From JBFXIE01 sp050176255 (GTDB lineage: Bacteria > Pseudomonadota > Gammaproteobacteria > Burkholderiales > Burkholderiaceae_C): a stretch of DNA of 64,000 nucleotides. The position numbers and the translations under genes were made by a program. The notes below the pieces were generated by a model. The model was not told the DNA's origin, did not search any database, and worked only from the letters and a program-made list of their open reading frames with translations. The stretch lies in assembly GCF_050176255.1 (NCBI RefSeq), contig NZ_JBFXIE010000005.1, one strand, 5' to 3'. Shown here piece by piece: positions 7,677 to 18,651 of the stretch. Within the stretch, counting starts at the first letter, position 1; each line of letters starts with the position of its first letter.

Positions 7677-8426
7677 TCAGCCGCCCGCCAGCGCTTCGCG
7701 CACCGCCGCCACCTGGCGGCGCGATACCGGCAGCGCTTCGGTCAGTCCGTGCAGGCGCACGGCCCAGCCTTCGCCTTCCTGGGCGTCGTGGTGTCTTTCA
7801 AGGGCGCGCATGGCGCGGCGGGCCACCAGCGTGTTGCGATGCACGCGCAAGAAATGCGCCGCGTGGCGCGCTTCCAGGTCGGCCAGCGCGCCGTCCAGCA
7901 CAAAGCTGCGCGCCAGGGTGCGCACCGTCACGTATTTCTGTTCGGCGCGCAGGTACAGCACGTCATCCAGCGGCACGCGCTCGGTGCGGCCGCGGTCTTG
8001 TATCAGCAGCACCTCGCCGCCTGGCGGCGGCAGGGCGGGGCGCAGGGGCGCGGCCGGGTGACCAGCGCGCTGCACCTTGGCCAGCGCCTGCTGCAGGCGC
8101 TGCAGGCGCACGGGCTTGGTCAGGTAGTCCACGGCATCCAGCTCGAAGGCTGACAGCGCGTGGTCCGCATGCGCCGTTACAAACACGATGGCCGGCGGGT
8201 GCGGCAGGCGCTGGATGTGCTGCGCCAGCGCCAGGCCGTCCTGGCCTGGCATGTGGATGTCCAGCAGCACCAGATCCACCGCCTGCCCGCCGCTGGTGGC
8301 CAGCTGCGCCTGCGCGTCGGCGGCGTGTGCCGCCTCGGCCACGGTGTAGCCTGCCGCGCAGTCGTGCAGCAGCGTGCGCAGGCGGCTGCGGGCCAGGGCT
8401 TCGTCGTCCACGATCAGGATGTGCAT
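7677..8426 (-). CDS. LytTR-family response regulator (AlgR-like)
   Basis: A 249-residue cytoplasmic regulator. The receiver domain (1-120) starts MHILIVDDEALARSRLRTLL and has the phospho-acceptor Asp in LVLLDIHMPGQDGL and the Lys in DYLTKPVRL. A LytTR DNA-binding domain follows (about 145-245), with RVPLDDVLYLRAEQKYVTVR and FLRVHRNTLVARRAM. It follows the sensor kinase gene with a 13-bp gap, so the two form an operon. The argH neighbour matches the known argH-algZ-algR gene order of pseudomonads. The usual hemC neighbour is missing here. Confidence 0.9.
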   Translation of the reverse strand: MHILIVDDEALARSRLRTLLHDCAAGYTVAEAAHAADAQAQLATSGGQAVDLVLLDIHMPGQDGLALAQHIQRLPHPPAIVFVTAHADHALSAFELDAVDYLTKPVRLQRLQQALAKVQRAGHPAAPLRPALPPPGGEVLLIQDRGRTERVPLDDVLYLRAEQKYVTVRTLARSFVLDGALADLEARHAAHFLRVHRNTLVARRAMRALERHHDAQEGEGWAVRLHGLTEALPVSRRQVAAVREALAGG

Positions 8427-8439
8427 GGCGTATCTGCTT

Positions 8440-9507
8440 TCAGGAGGTCGGTACCGAGATGCGCACGCGGTAAAAGCCGCTGTGCTCGCCCGCGCTGAAG
8501 TCGCAGTCCACGTCGTGCAGCAGGCGCAGGCGGTCGCGCACATTGGCCTGGGCGATGCCGTGGCCGCTTTCGGGTGTCTGTGCACGTTGCAGCTGCGTGG
8601 GCAGGGTGTTGGTGATGGTCAGCACCACGCGGCCCCCGCGCAGCTCGGTGCGTATGCGCAGCTTGGCCACTGCGCCCGTGCTGGGCTCCACGCCGTGTTT
8701 GACGGCGTTTTCCACCAGCGGCTGCAGCAGCAGCGGCGGCAGGCGGGCCGTGCCCGCGCGCGCATCCAGCACCCATTGCACACGCATGCGGTCGCCAAAG
8801 CGCACCTGCTCGATATCCAGGTAGCGGCGCGCCAGCGCGATTTCGTCCTCCAGCGTGGCGAATTCGTCCTGATCCACCAGCGCGTGGCGAAACAGCTCGC
8901 TCAGGTCTTCCAGCACGGCCTCGGCGCGGGCGGGTTCGGCGCGCACCAGGGCGATGGCGCTGTTGAGTGTGTTGAACAGAAAGTGCGGGCGAATGCGCGA
9001 CTGCAGCTCGGCCAGTCGCGCCGCGGTGGATGCCGGCGCACGCGCGCGGGCGCGCAGCATCAGCGCGGTGACCAGCAGCGCTGCCAGCAGCGCACCGCTG
9101 GCGGCGCTGGCCGCCCAGGGCGGGTTGTCTGCGGCGGGCCCGGCCAGCACCAGCATGGCGCAGGCATACAGCCCCGCCAGCGCGCCCAGCACAACGCCGG
9201 CGGCGTACTGCAGCTGCACCCGCAGGCGCTGCAGCGTTTTCTTGAGGCTGCAGGCCGTGATCAGCCAGGCCAGCGTGGCCGGCAGCGCCCCGCCCGTGAG
9301 CAAAGCCAGCTGCGCCAGCCAGTCGGCCACACTGGCAGCGCCAAACATGGCGCCCACACCCAGCACTGCTTCGACGAACAGCACGGCGCGCAGCACCACC
9401 CCCACATGGCAGGCGTCAAACACCAGCGCGGTGCCCCGTGGCGCGTGGCGCGGTGCGGCATTGGCCGGTGGCGCAGGGCGGGTCGATAAAATTTGCGTCT
9501 CTTGCAT
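8440..9507 (-). CDS. LytS/AlgZ-family sensor histidine kinase
   Basis: About 355 residues. The N-terminal half has roughly four hydrophobic segments. The His_kinase domain has the phospho-accepting His in IRPHFLFNTLN, the N box LQPLVENAVKHGVEP and the G box SGHGIAQANVRDR. This is the LytS/AlgZ(FimS) branch that partners LytTR regulators, as here. The ATG at 9507 gives a sensible N-terminus; an upstream ATG at 9558 would overlap the divergent argH start and is less likely. Signal unknown. The gap to argH is only about 50 bp, so the two promoters must be interleaved. Confidence 0.88.
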   Translation of the reverse strand: MQETQILSTRPAPPANAAPRHAPRGTALVFDACHVGVVLRAVLFVEAVLGVGAMFGAASVADWLAQLALLTGGALPATLAWLITACSLKKTLQRLRVQLQYAAGVVLGALAGLYACAMLVLAGPAADNPPWAASAASGALLAALLVTALMLRARARAPASTAARLAELQSRIRPHFLFNTLNSAIALVRAEPARAEAVLEDLSELFRHALVDQDEFATLEDEIALARRYLDIEQVRFGDRMRVQWVLDARAGTARLPPLLLQPLVENAVKHGVEPSTGAVAKLRIRTELRGGRVVLTITNTLPTQLQRAQTPESGHGIAQANVRDRLRLLHDVDCDFSAGEHSGFYRVRISVPTS

Positions 9508-9556
9508 CGCGGCATCCGGGCGTTCCGGTTGTCTAACCTCCCGGATTATTGCCCTC

Positions 9557-11017
<1,461 letters not shown>

Positions 11018-11112
11018 TGGCCTGATGGTCGGCTGGCGCGGATGGCGTGCCGTTGTGGCTGTTGCGTCTCTGACGGGCAGCATGGTTCCAACAAGGCCCA
11101 GGGGCTGTTTTG

Positions 11113-12165
11113 ATGCTGAAAACCTCCACGCATGCACAAGGCCGGCTGGCTGAGCCGGTGGAACATGGCCAAGACCGCGCCCGCGGCCTTCCCCGCCGCC
11201 GCCTGCTGGCCAGCGCCTTGGCCGCGGGCGCCTGGCCTGCGCTGGGCGCGCTGCCCGCCCGGGCGGGCAGCGCCGAGCCTGTGCGCATCCTGGTGGGCTT
11301 TCCGCCTGGCGGCGGCTCGGACGCCGTCGCCCGCCTGCTGGCCGACAAGCTCAAGGACGTGCTGGGCGCGCCCGTGGTGGTGGACAACCGCCCCGGCGCC
11401 GGCGGGCAGATTGCGGCGCAGGTGCTCAAGGCCGCGCCGGCCGACGGCGCCACGCTGTTTCTCACGCACGACCACACCATTTCCATCTTGCCGCTGGTCG
11501 TCAAGAACCCGGGGTTCGAGCCGGCGCGCGACTTTGCGCCAGTGGCCGGTTTTGCCACCTTTGTGAACGCCTTTGCGGTGTCGGGCGGCACGCCCGCGCA
11601 GTCGTTTGCCGAGTATGTGCGGTGGCTCAAGACCGCGCATGGCGGCAAGAGCGCCGTGGGCGTGCCCGCGCCTGCGTCAACCCCTGAATTTTTGGTGGGT
11701 TTGCTGGGGCGCCGCTACCGTCTGGATCTGGTGGCAGCGCCCTACCGCGGCAGCGCGCCCATGATCGGCGACATGCTGGGCAAACAGATCGCGGCGGGCG
11801 TGGGGTCGGTGCAGGACTTCATCGAGCACCACCGCGCCGGCAAACTGCGCGTGCTGGCCGTGCTCGGCGGCAGTCGCCAGGCCGCGCTGCCGGATGTGCC
11901 CACGTTTGCCGAACTGGGGCTGCAGGGCTTTGAAGACCTGCCCTATTACGGTTTTTATGCGCCTGCGGGCACGCCCCCGGCCTTCATCCAGCGGTTTTCC
12001 GGCGCTCTGGCGCAGGTGCTGGTCATGCCCGACGTGCGCGACCAGCTCATCGCCATGGGCCTGTCCGTGGGCCACATGACGCCCGAGCAGCTGGCCGCGC
12101 GCGAGCAGGCCTACACCCGGGTGTGGGCGCGCATCATCCGTGGCAGCGGCTTTTCGGCGCCTTGA
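11113..12165 (+). CDS. Bug-family tripartite tricarboxylate transporter substrate-binding protein
   Basis: A 350-residue periplasmic binding protein. The N-terminus has LPRRRLLASALAAGAWPAL ending in an AxA-like site, a Tat-type signal. The mature part carries the family hallmark VRILVGFPPGGGSDAVARLL, with the VVVDNRPGAGGQIAA loop that cradles a carboxylate ligand. Bug proteins are greatly expanded in Burkholderiales and bind small carboxylates or related metabolites. No TctA/TctB membrane genes are adjacent, so it is an orphan receptor whose ligand cannot be read from sequence. Confidence 0.92.
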   Translation: MLKTSTHAQGRLAEPVEHGQDRARGLPRRRLLASALAAGAWPALGALPARAGSAEPVRILVGFPPGGGSDAVARLLADKLKDVLGAPVVVDNRPGAGGQIAAQVLKAAPADGATLFLTHDHTISILPLVVKNPGFEPARDFAPVAGFATFVNAFAVSGGTPAQSFAEYVRWLKTAHGGKSAVGVPAPASTPEFLVGLLGRRYRLDLVAAPYRGSAPMIGDMLGKQIAAGVGSVQDFIEHHRAGKLRVLAVLGGSRQAALPDVPTFAELGLQGFEDLPYYGFYAPAGTPPAFIQRFSGALAQVLVMPDVRDQLIAMGLSVGHMTPEQLAAREQAYTRVWARIIRGSGFSAP

Positions 12166-12276
12166 TTGCGCCTTGAGGGCGTGGCCGCGCCCGGCGTGGC
12201 CTGCGCCCCGGGGCGCGGGGTTGCGGTCATGCGGCTTTGTTACGCTGGGCAGAAAACCGGCCCGGGGGATACGCTC

Positions 12277-15200
12277 TTGAACAAATGGACACGTTGGTTG
12301 GCTGCGGCACTGGCGCTTGCGGCGGGCAGCGCGCAGGCGCTGCAGGTGAGCAGCTTCTCGCCCCAGGGCGAGGTGGCGCAGGTGCGCCAGGTGGTCGCGC
12401 GGTTTGATGCGGCGGCCGTGCGCTTTGGCGACCCGCAGGCGGCGGCTCCCTTCACGGTGCAGTGCAGCGACGCCGATGCGGCCAAGGGCACGGGGCGCTG
12501 GACGGGCGAGCGCGAATGGGTGTTCGACTTCGCGCGCGACCTGCCACCCGGCGTGCGTTGCACGGCCACCGCAGTATCCGGGTTCAAATCGGCCTTGGGC
12601 GCAGGAATAACGGGCGCTGGTAGCTATCAATTCAATAGTGGAGGGCCGTTTGTCCAGCGCATTTTGCCGGGCACCTACCAGCCCATCGACGAGGAACAGG
12701 TGTTTGTGCTGCAGATGAACGGCGCGGCCACGGCGGACAGCCTGCGCAGCCATGCCTGGTGCGCGCTGGACGGAGTGGGCGAGCGCGTGCCCGTGCGTCT
12801 GGTCGAGGGCGCGCAGCGCAGCGAGATCCTCAAGGCCCTGGGGCTGGACAAACGTGCCGCGCAGTCGCCGCTGCAGTACGCCACGCTGGCATGCAACCGG
12901 CGGCTGACGTCGGGCACGCAGATGCAGCTCGTCTTCGGCAAGGGCGTGGCCACGCCCGGCGGCGTGGCGAATGCCGTGGAAAAGCGCTTCACCTTCCAGG
13001 TGCGCGAGCCCTTTTCCGTCGATTTTCAGTGCGAGCGCGAGAACGCCCAGGCCGCCTGCCTGCCGATCCGCCCTATGGTGCTGTCGTTCAACGCCCCCGT
13101 GCCGCGCAAGCTGGCAGCAGGCATACGCCTGAAGTCAGACCGCGAGACGCTGCTGCCACGCTTCGAGGACGAGGGGGACGGCGCCACCCCGCCGCCCGGC
13201 GACACGCTGGTCAATGCCGTGCGCTTTGGCCCGCCGCTGGCCGAGAGCACGGCCTTCACGCTGGAGCTGCCGGCCAACCTGTCTGACGCCGCGGGGCGGG
13301 CGCCGCGCAATGCAGCGAGCTTCCCGCTCAAGGTGGCTACGGGCGGCATGCCGCCGCTGGCCAAGTTTGCGGCGGCGCCGTTCGGCATCGTCGAGCGCTT
13401 CGCCGAAGGCCCGGTCGAGAGTAACCCGCCCGCCCTGCTGCCCGTGACGCTGCGCAAGGTGGAGCCCGCGCTGCGCGTGCACGGCCTGCAACCCGCGTCG
13501 TCGCCCGAGGTGCCCGCGGGACAGGTGCGTACGCTGCAGCCCGGTGGCGATGCGCAAATCATCGCCTGGATGCGCAAGGTGCGGCGCTACCACAGCCCGC
13601 TGGTGGAGCGCCGCCAGGCGCAGCGGGACGGCGTGGGTGCATTGCCCCGGCCGCTGCAAGGGCAGGACAGCCCGGACCATGTGCAGACCCGCATGCTGTC
13701 GCTGCTGGAAGGCCACAGCGGCGCCAAGGCGCTGGAGCTGCCCCGCGCCGCAGCAGCGGACCCACGGCCCTTCGAGGTGGTGGGCATACCGCTGGCGCCG
13801 GGTTTCCATGTGGTGGAGGTGGCATCGCAGGCGCTGGGCGGCGCATTGCTGGATGCGCGCCACGGCGCCGGCCGCACCATGTACGTGCGCACGGCGGCGC
13901 TGGTGACCAACCTGGGTGTGCATTTCAAGCTGGGCCGCGAGAACGCGCTGGCCTGGGTGACCACGCTGGACAAGGGCCAGCCCGTGCAGGGCGCCAGCGT
14001 GCGCGTGTCCGACTGCCGGGGCCGCCTGCTGGCCCAGGCGCAGACCGATGCGCAGGGCATTGCGCGCTTTGACGGCCTGTCGCCCGAGCCGCCGCGCTGC
14101 GGCGACGAAGACGGCTACGGCGGCTATGGCGACTACGGCGACGGCTCGCAGGCCTACTTTGTCAGCGCGCGCCACCGCGGCGCCGACGGGGTGGAGGACC
14201 TGGCCTTTGCCTGGAGCGACTGGCAGCGCGGCATCGAGCCCTGGCGCTTCAACCTGCCCACCAGCAGCGACCCGAGCCCGGATACCGTGGCCCACACCAT
14301 TTTCGACCGCACGCTGCTGCGCGCGGGCGAGACCGTGTCCATGAAGCATGTGCTGCGCCTGCAGAACCGCCAGGGCTTTGCGCTGCCGCAGCAGCGGCCG
14401 TCGCAGCTGGCGATCACCCACGTGGGCAGCGGCCAGCAGTTCACACAGCCGCTGCAATGGCGCAAGACCGGCACGGGGGGGCTGTCCGCCACCAGCGAGT
14501 TCGCGGTGCCGCCAGCCGCCAGGCTGGGCCTGTACCAGGTGGAGCTGCGCGGCGCTGACGCCAAGGGGGGCGAACGCAGTTTCGAGTCCGGGAGCTTCCG
14601 GGTGGAGGAATTCCGCCTGCCGGTGCTGCAGGGGCGCGTTGCGCTCGTGGGCGACCAGCCGCTGGTGCGGGCGCGGTCGGTAGCGGCCGACGTGCAGGTG
14701 GGGTATGTGTCGGGCGGCCCCGCGGGGCAGCTGCCGGTGCGGGTGTCGGCCATGGTGCGGGCCAAGTCGCTGCAGTTTGCCGACTTTGACGCCTTCAGCT
14801 TCCAGCCGCCGCGCCAGCGCGGCCCGCAGGCCGGGGACGACGACGAGGAGCCCGCGGCGCGGCAGGACACGCGCGTGGTTGCCGACAAGCTGCCGCTGAC
14901 GCTGGACAAGAGCGGCGCCGGTCGCGTGACCCTCGACCAGCTGCCCCAGGCCCGCCAGGCGCAGGACCTGGTGCTGGAGGCCACCTATGCCGACCCCAAT
15001 GGCGAGGTGCAGACGGTGCGCAGCACGCACACGCTGTGGCCGGCCGCCGTGGTGGCGGGCGTGAAGACCGAGGGCTGGGTGTCGGCAGCGCAAAAAGTGC
15101 GCTTGCAGGCGCTGGCGCTGTCACTGCAGGGCCAGCCCCAGGCGGGCGTGCCGCTGGCCGTGCAGGCCATTGCGCATGTCACCACCACCAGCCGCAAGCG

Positions 15201-18200
15201 CATGGTGGGGGGCTTTTACAGCTACGACAACCAAACCACCACCAAGGACTTGGGGACGGTGTGCACCGGCAAGAGCGACAGCCGCGGCCTGCTGCTGTGC
15301 GACGCCAGGCTGGACGAGCCCGGCGAGGTGGAGCTGGTGGTCACCGCGCGCGACAAGGACGGCAACGAGGCCCAGGCCGCGTCCTCCGTCTGGGTCACGC
15401 GGCGCGGCGAGCTGTGGTTTGGCGGCGAGGACCATGACCGCATCGACGTGCTGCCCGAGAAAAAGAGCTACCAGCCCGGCGAGACCGCACGGCTGCAGGT
15501 GCGCATGCCGTTTCGCCACGCCACGGCGCTGGTCAGCGTGGAGCGCGAGGGCATCATCGACACGCGCGTGGTGCAGCTCAATGGCCAGGATCCCACGGTG
15601 CAGGTGCAGATCGGGCAGGACTGGGGGCCCAACGTCTATGTGAGCGTGCTGGCGCTGCGCGGGCGCCTGCGCGAGGTGCCGTGGTACAGCTTCTTCACCT
15701 GGGGCTTCAAGGCGCCGCGCGAATGGTGGAGCGCCTTCTGGTACGAGGGCCGCGAGTACGTCGCGCCCACGGTGATGGTGGACCTGTCCAAGCCCGCCTA
15801 CCGGCTGGGCGTGGCCGAGCTGCGCGTGGGCACCAAGGCCCATCAAATTGACGTGCAAGTGGCCGCCGACAAAGAAAGCTACCCGGTGCGCGGCAAGGCG
15901 CAGGTCACCATCACCGCCACGCTGCCCGACGGCAAGCCCGCCGCGGGCGCCGAGGTGGCGCTGGCCGCCGTGGACCAGGCCCTGCTGGAGCTGATGCCCA
16001 ACACCAGCTGGAACCTGCTGGAGGCCATGCTGCAGCGGCGCAGCTGGGGCGTGCAGACGGCCACCGCGCAGATGGAGATCATCGGCCGGCGCCACTACGG
16101 CAAGAAGGCCGTGCCCGCGGGCGGCGGCGGCGGCCAGACGGCCACGCGCGAGCTGCTGGACACGCTGCTGCTGTGGCGCCCCGCCATCGTGCTGGACGCC
16201 AACGGCCAGGCGCAGGTGACGGTGCCGCTCAACGATGCGCTCACCACCTTCAAGGTAGTGGCGGTGGCGGATGCGGGCACCGGCTTGTTCGGCACCGGTG
16301 CCGCGCAGATCCGCGCCACGCAGGATTTGCAGATCATCAGCGGCCTGCCGCCGCTGGTGCGCGAGGAAGACCAGTTCCGCGCGCAGCTCACGCTGCGCAA
16401 CACCACCCGCGCGGCGATGAAGGTCGAGGTCACGCCGCGCGCCACACTGCTGCAGCTGGACAGGCAGACCGTGGACATTCCCGCGGGTGAGTCGCGCGAG
16501 GTGGCGTGGACCGTCACCGCGCCCGCGCAGCTGGCCCAGACGCGCGCCCAGGCGCTGCTGTGGGAGATAGCGGCACGCGATACGGTGAGCGGCGCGCGCG
16601 ATGCGCTCAAGGTGACCCAGCGGCTGGTGCCCGCCGTGCCGCTGGCCGTGCAGCAGGCCACGCTGGTGCAGCTGGACGGCAGCTTCCAGACCGAGGCAGC
16701 GCCGCCCGCAGGCGCGCTGCAGGGGCGCGGCGGCCTCAAGCTGGCGCTGCAGCCCCGGCTGGCCGAGGGCCTGCCCGGCGTGCGCGACTGGTGGGCCAAC
16801 TACCCGTTCGCCTGCCTGGAGCAACAGGCCAGCAAGGCCATCGGCCTGCGTGATGCCGCGCTGTGGCGCAGCGTGGCGGCCAGGCTGCCCACCTATCTGG
16901 ACGGCGACGGACTGGCCTACTACTTCCCGCCACAGGGCGGCAGTGCCGATCGGGGCAGCGACACGCTCACCGCCTACCTGTTGGCCGCCACGCATGAGGC
17001 GGCAGCGCTGCACCCCGAGTTTGCGCTGCCCACCGACGTGCGCGAGGCCATGGAGCGCGGTCTGACGGCCTTCGTGGAGGGACGCATCCAGCGCGACTTC
17101 TGGAGCCCCCGAAATGACCTGGACATGCGCAAGCTGGCCGCCATCGAGGCGCTGTCGCGCACCGGCAAAGCGCAGGCGCGCATGCTGGGCAGCATCACCA
17201 TTGCGCCCAGCCAGTGGCCCACGCACGCGGTGATCGACTGGGTCAACGTGCTCAGGCGCGTTCAGGGCGTGCCCCAGCGCGATCAGCGCCTGGCCGAGGC
17301 GATGCAGATCCTCAAGGGACGCCTGTCCTACCAGGGCACCAGGCTGGTGTTCAGCACCGAGCAGCAAGACCACTGGTGGTGGCTGATGCAGGGCGGCGAC
17401 GTGAACACCGCGCGCCTGATGCTGGCCGTGCTGGACGACCCCGCATGGAAGGACGATATGGGGCGCCTGGCCAGCGGCTTCATCGCGCGCCAGCAGGGCG
17501 GGGCATGGCAGACCACCACGGCCAACCTGTGGGGCGCTCTGGCGCTGCAGAAATTCAGCGCCCGCTTCGAGTCCTCGCCCGTGGCCGGCACCACCCGCGC
17601 CGCGCTGGGCAGCGATGGGCAGGGCGCCCGCGCCAGCGTGGACTGGGCCAAGGTGCAGCCGGCCCAGGCCAGCGACGCTGCCGGCGCCGCGCACCAGACG
17701 CGCTGGTTCGGCGCGCCGGCGGCGCCCGGCATGCTCCAGAACAACGGCATGTTCCTGCCGTGGGGCACGGGTGCGGGTGCGGGTGCGCAGCCGCTGGTCG
17801 TCACGCACCAGGGGCCGGGCAAGCCGTGGCTCACGCTGCAGTCGGTGGCGGCCGTGCCGCGCCAGCAGCCGTTCAGCGCGGGCTACACCATCAAGCGCAC
17901 GGTCACGCCGGTGGAGCAGGCCGACAAAACCCTGCCCGCGGGCAGCTATTCGCGCGGCGACGTGCTGCGGGTCACGCTGGAGATAACCGGCACGGCCGAC
18001 ATGACCTGGGTGGCGGTCACCGACCCCGTCCCCGCGGGCGCGACCATTTTGGGCAGCGGCCTGGGGCGCGATTCGGAGATCGCCGTCCGGGGCGAAAATC
18101 CCGAGGAAAGGCGCGAGGGCTGGGGCTGGCCCGCGTTCGAGGAGCGGGGCTTTGAGTCCTTCCGCAGCTACTACGAGTACCTGCCCAAGGGCACGGTGAC

Positions 18201-18330
18201 GGTGCACTACACCCTGCGCCTGAACAATGCGGGCGACTTCGCACTGCCGCCCAGCCGCGTCGAGGCGCTGTACGCGCCGGAGATGTTTGGCGAGGCGCCG
18301 AATGCGCGGGTGAAGGTGGTGCAGCGCTGA
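12277..18330 (+). CDS. bacterial alpha-2-macroglobulin, thioester-containing (YfhM/ECAM-like)
   Basis: A roughly 2017-residue periplasmic protease trap, thought to entangle host or rival proteases, and usually paired with PBP1C. I chose TTG at 12277 because it is preceded by GGGGGA and starts a clean signal peptide (LNKWTRWLAAALALAAGSAQA); an in-frame ATG at 12229 adds 16 residues. MG1-type domains fill the first 1000 residues. The A2M bait and macroglobulin region includes WRPAIVLDANGQAQVTVPLN. The thioester YPFACLEQQ is intact, with CLEQ at 16813-16824. A Gly/Tyr/Asp-rich loop is encoded near 14110-14150. A dispersed repeat copy lies in frame near the N-terminus (12584-12638). Confidence 0.92.
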   Translation: MNKWTRWLAAALALAAGSAQALQVSSFSPQGEVAQVRQVVARFDAAAVRFGDPQAAAPFTVQCSDADAAKGTGRWTGEREWVFDFARDLPPGVRCTATAVSGFKSALGAGITGAGSYQFNSGGPFVQRILPGTYQPIDEEQVFVLQMNGAATADSLRSHAWCALDGVGERVPVRLVEGAQRSEILKALGLDKRAAQSPLQYATLACNRRLTSGTQMQLVFGKGVATPGGVANAVEKRFTFQVREPFSVDFQCERENAQAACLPIRPMVLSFNAPVPRKLAAGIRLKSDRETLLPRFEDEGDGATPPPGDTLVNAVRFGPPLAESTAFTLELPANLSDAAGRAPRNAASFPLKVATGGMPPLAKFAAAPFGIVERFAEGPVESNPPALLPVTLRKVEPALRVHGLQPASSPEVPAGQVRTLQPGGDAQIIAWMRKVRRYHSPLVERRQAQRDGVGALPRPLQGQDSPDHVQTRMLSLLEGHSGAKALELPRAAAADPRPFEVVGIPLAPGFHVVEVASQALGGALLDARHGAGRTMYVRTAALVTNLGVHFKLGRENALAWVTTLDKGQPVQGASVRVSDCRGRLLAQAQTDAQGIARFDGLSPEPPRCGDEDGYGGYGDYGDGSQAYFVSARHRGADGVEDLAFAWSDWQRGIEPWRFNLPTSSDPSPDTVAHTIFDRTLLRAGETVSMKHVLRLQNRQGFALPQQRPSQLAITHVGSGQQFTQPLQWRKTGTGGLSATSEFAVPPAARLGLYQVELRGADAKGGERSFESGSFRVEEFRLPVLQGRVALVGDQPLVRARSVAADVQVGYVSGGPAGQLPVRVSAMVRAKSLQFADFDAFSFQPPRQRGPQAGDDDEEPAARQDTRVVADKLPLTLDKSGAGRVTLDQLPQARQAQDLVLEATYADPNGEVQTVRSTHTLWPAAVVAGVKTEGWVSAAQKVRLQALALSLQGQPQAGVPLAVQAIAHVTTTSRKRMVGGFYSYDNQTTTKDLGTVCTGKSDSRGLLLCDARLDEPGEVELVVTARDKDGNEAQAASSVWVTRRGELWFGGEDHDRIDVLPEKKSYQPGETARLQVRMPFRHATALVSVEREGIIDTRVVQLNGQDPTVQVQIGQDWGPNVYVSVLALRGRLREVPWYSFFTWGFKAPREWWSAFWYEGREYVAPTVMVDLSKPAYRLGVAELRVGTKAHQIDVQVAADKESYPVRGKAQVTITATLPDGKPAAGAEVALAAVDQALLELMPNTSWNLLEAMLQRRSWGVQTATAQMEIIGRRHYGKKAVPAGGGGGQTATRELLDTLLLWRPAIVLDANGQAQVTVPLNDALTTFKVVAVADAGTGLFGTGAAQIRATQDLQIISGLPPLVREEDQFRAQLTLRNTTRAAMKVEVTPRATLLQLDRQTVDIPAGESREVAWTVTAPAQLAQTRAQALLWEIAARDTVSGARDALKVTQRLVPAVPLAVQQATLVQLDGSFQTEAAPPAGALQGRGGLKLALQPRLAEGLPGVRDWWANYPFACLEQQASKAIGLRDAALWRSVAARLPTYLDGDGLAYYFPPQGGSADRGSDTLTAYLLAATHEAAALHPEFALPTDVREAMERGLTAFVEGRIQRDFWSPRNDLDMRKLAAIEALSRTGKAQARMLGSITIAPSQWPTHAVIDWVNVLRRVQGVPQRDQRLAEAMQILKGRLSYQGTRLVFSTEQQDHWWWLMQGGDVNTARLMLAVLDDPAWKDDMGRLASGFIARQQGGAWQTTTANLWGALALQKFSARFESSPVAGTTRAALGSDGQGARASVDWAKVQPAQASDAAGAAHQTRWFGAPAAPGMLQNNGMFLPWGTGAGAGAQPLVVTHQGPGKPWLTLQSVAAVPRQQPFSAGYTIKRTVTPVEQADKTLPAGSYSRGDVLRVTLEITGTADMTWVAVTDPVPAGATILGSGLGRDSEIAVRGENPEERREGWGWPAFEERGFESFRSYYEYLPKGTVTVHYTLRLNNAGDFALPPSRVEALYAPEMFGEAPNARVKVVQR
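12584..12638 (+). repeat. dispersed palindromic repeat, copy 2 (inside the alpha-2-macroglobulin gene)
   Basis: TCAAATCGGCCTTGGGCGCA, then ATAACGGGCGCTGGTAGCTAT, matches the TCAAAT-GGCC left flank, both GCGC boxes and AGCTAT of the repeat. It encodes the stretch around ALGAGITGAGSYQFNSGG without breaking the frame. The match is degenerate, and the protein at this point is not clearly disrupted. Confidence 0.55.
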
Positions 18331-18651
18331 GACAGTGCGACCAACGCCCTGCCTGCCATGCATCCGCCGCCAACGCGGAGCCCCATGCGGCCCCGCCTTG
18401 ATGGCTTGGATGGGCGTGTGGTGCATGTATTTTTGGGCCTGATTGGCAACATGCCTCAGCCCGAACGGATGGGATAAGACATCAGAGACATGTTGGTCAT
18501 CAGGTCTTTGGGGCGGTAACCCAGTCGCAGCAAGCGCCGCAAGCTATTACTTTAGGAGCCATCCTTGCCGCGCGCGCCGACGGCGCACGCAATGGCGCGG
18601 CGGCCTGTACATTGCGGTGTTATTCCCTGGCAACCTTGTGCAGGAGCTCGC
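18331..18651. other. intergenic region between alpha-2-macroglobulin and BCCT genes
   Basis: About 320 bp. It holds a partial copy of the dispersed repeat (18530-18560) and a CAGGAG ribosome-binding site at 18641-18646 for the next gene. I see no credible gene or strong terminator in the rest. Confidence 0.5.
18530..18560 (+). repeat. dispersed palindromic repeat, copy 3 (partial)
   Basis: GCAAGCGCCGCAAGCTATTA followed by CTTTAGGAGCC corresponds to the second core box, AGCTAT and the GGAGC tail of the family. The left half is not recognisable. Confidence 0.55.

Noticed and set aside
12204..12217. Palindrome CGCCCCGGGGCG after the Bug gene as a terminator
   Set aside because: It has no loop and no T-run, and such GC palindromes are expected by chance at this base composition.
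15121..18426. A 1101-residue open frame on the minus strand
   Set aside because: It is antisense to the alpha-2-macroglobulin gene, has no recognisable domain and is rich in His, Arg, Gly and Gln, as expected from the opposite strand of a GC-rich gene.
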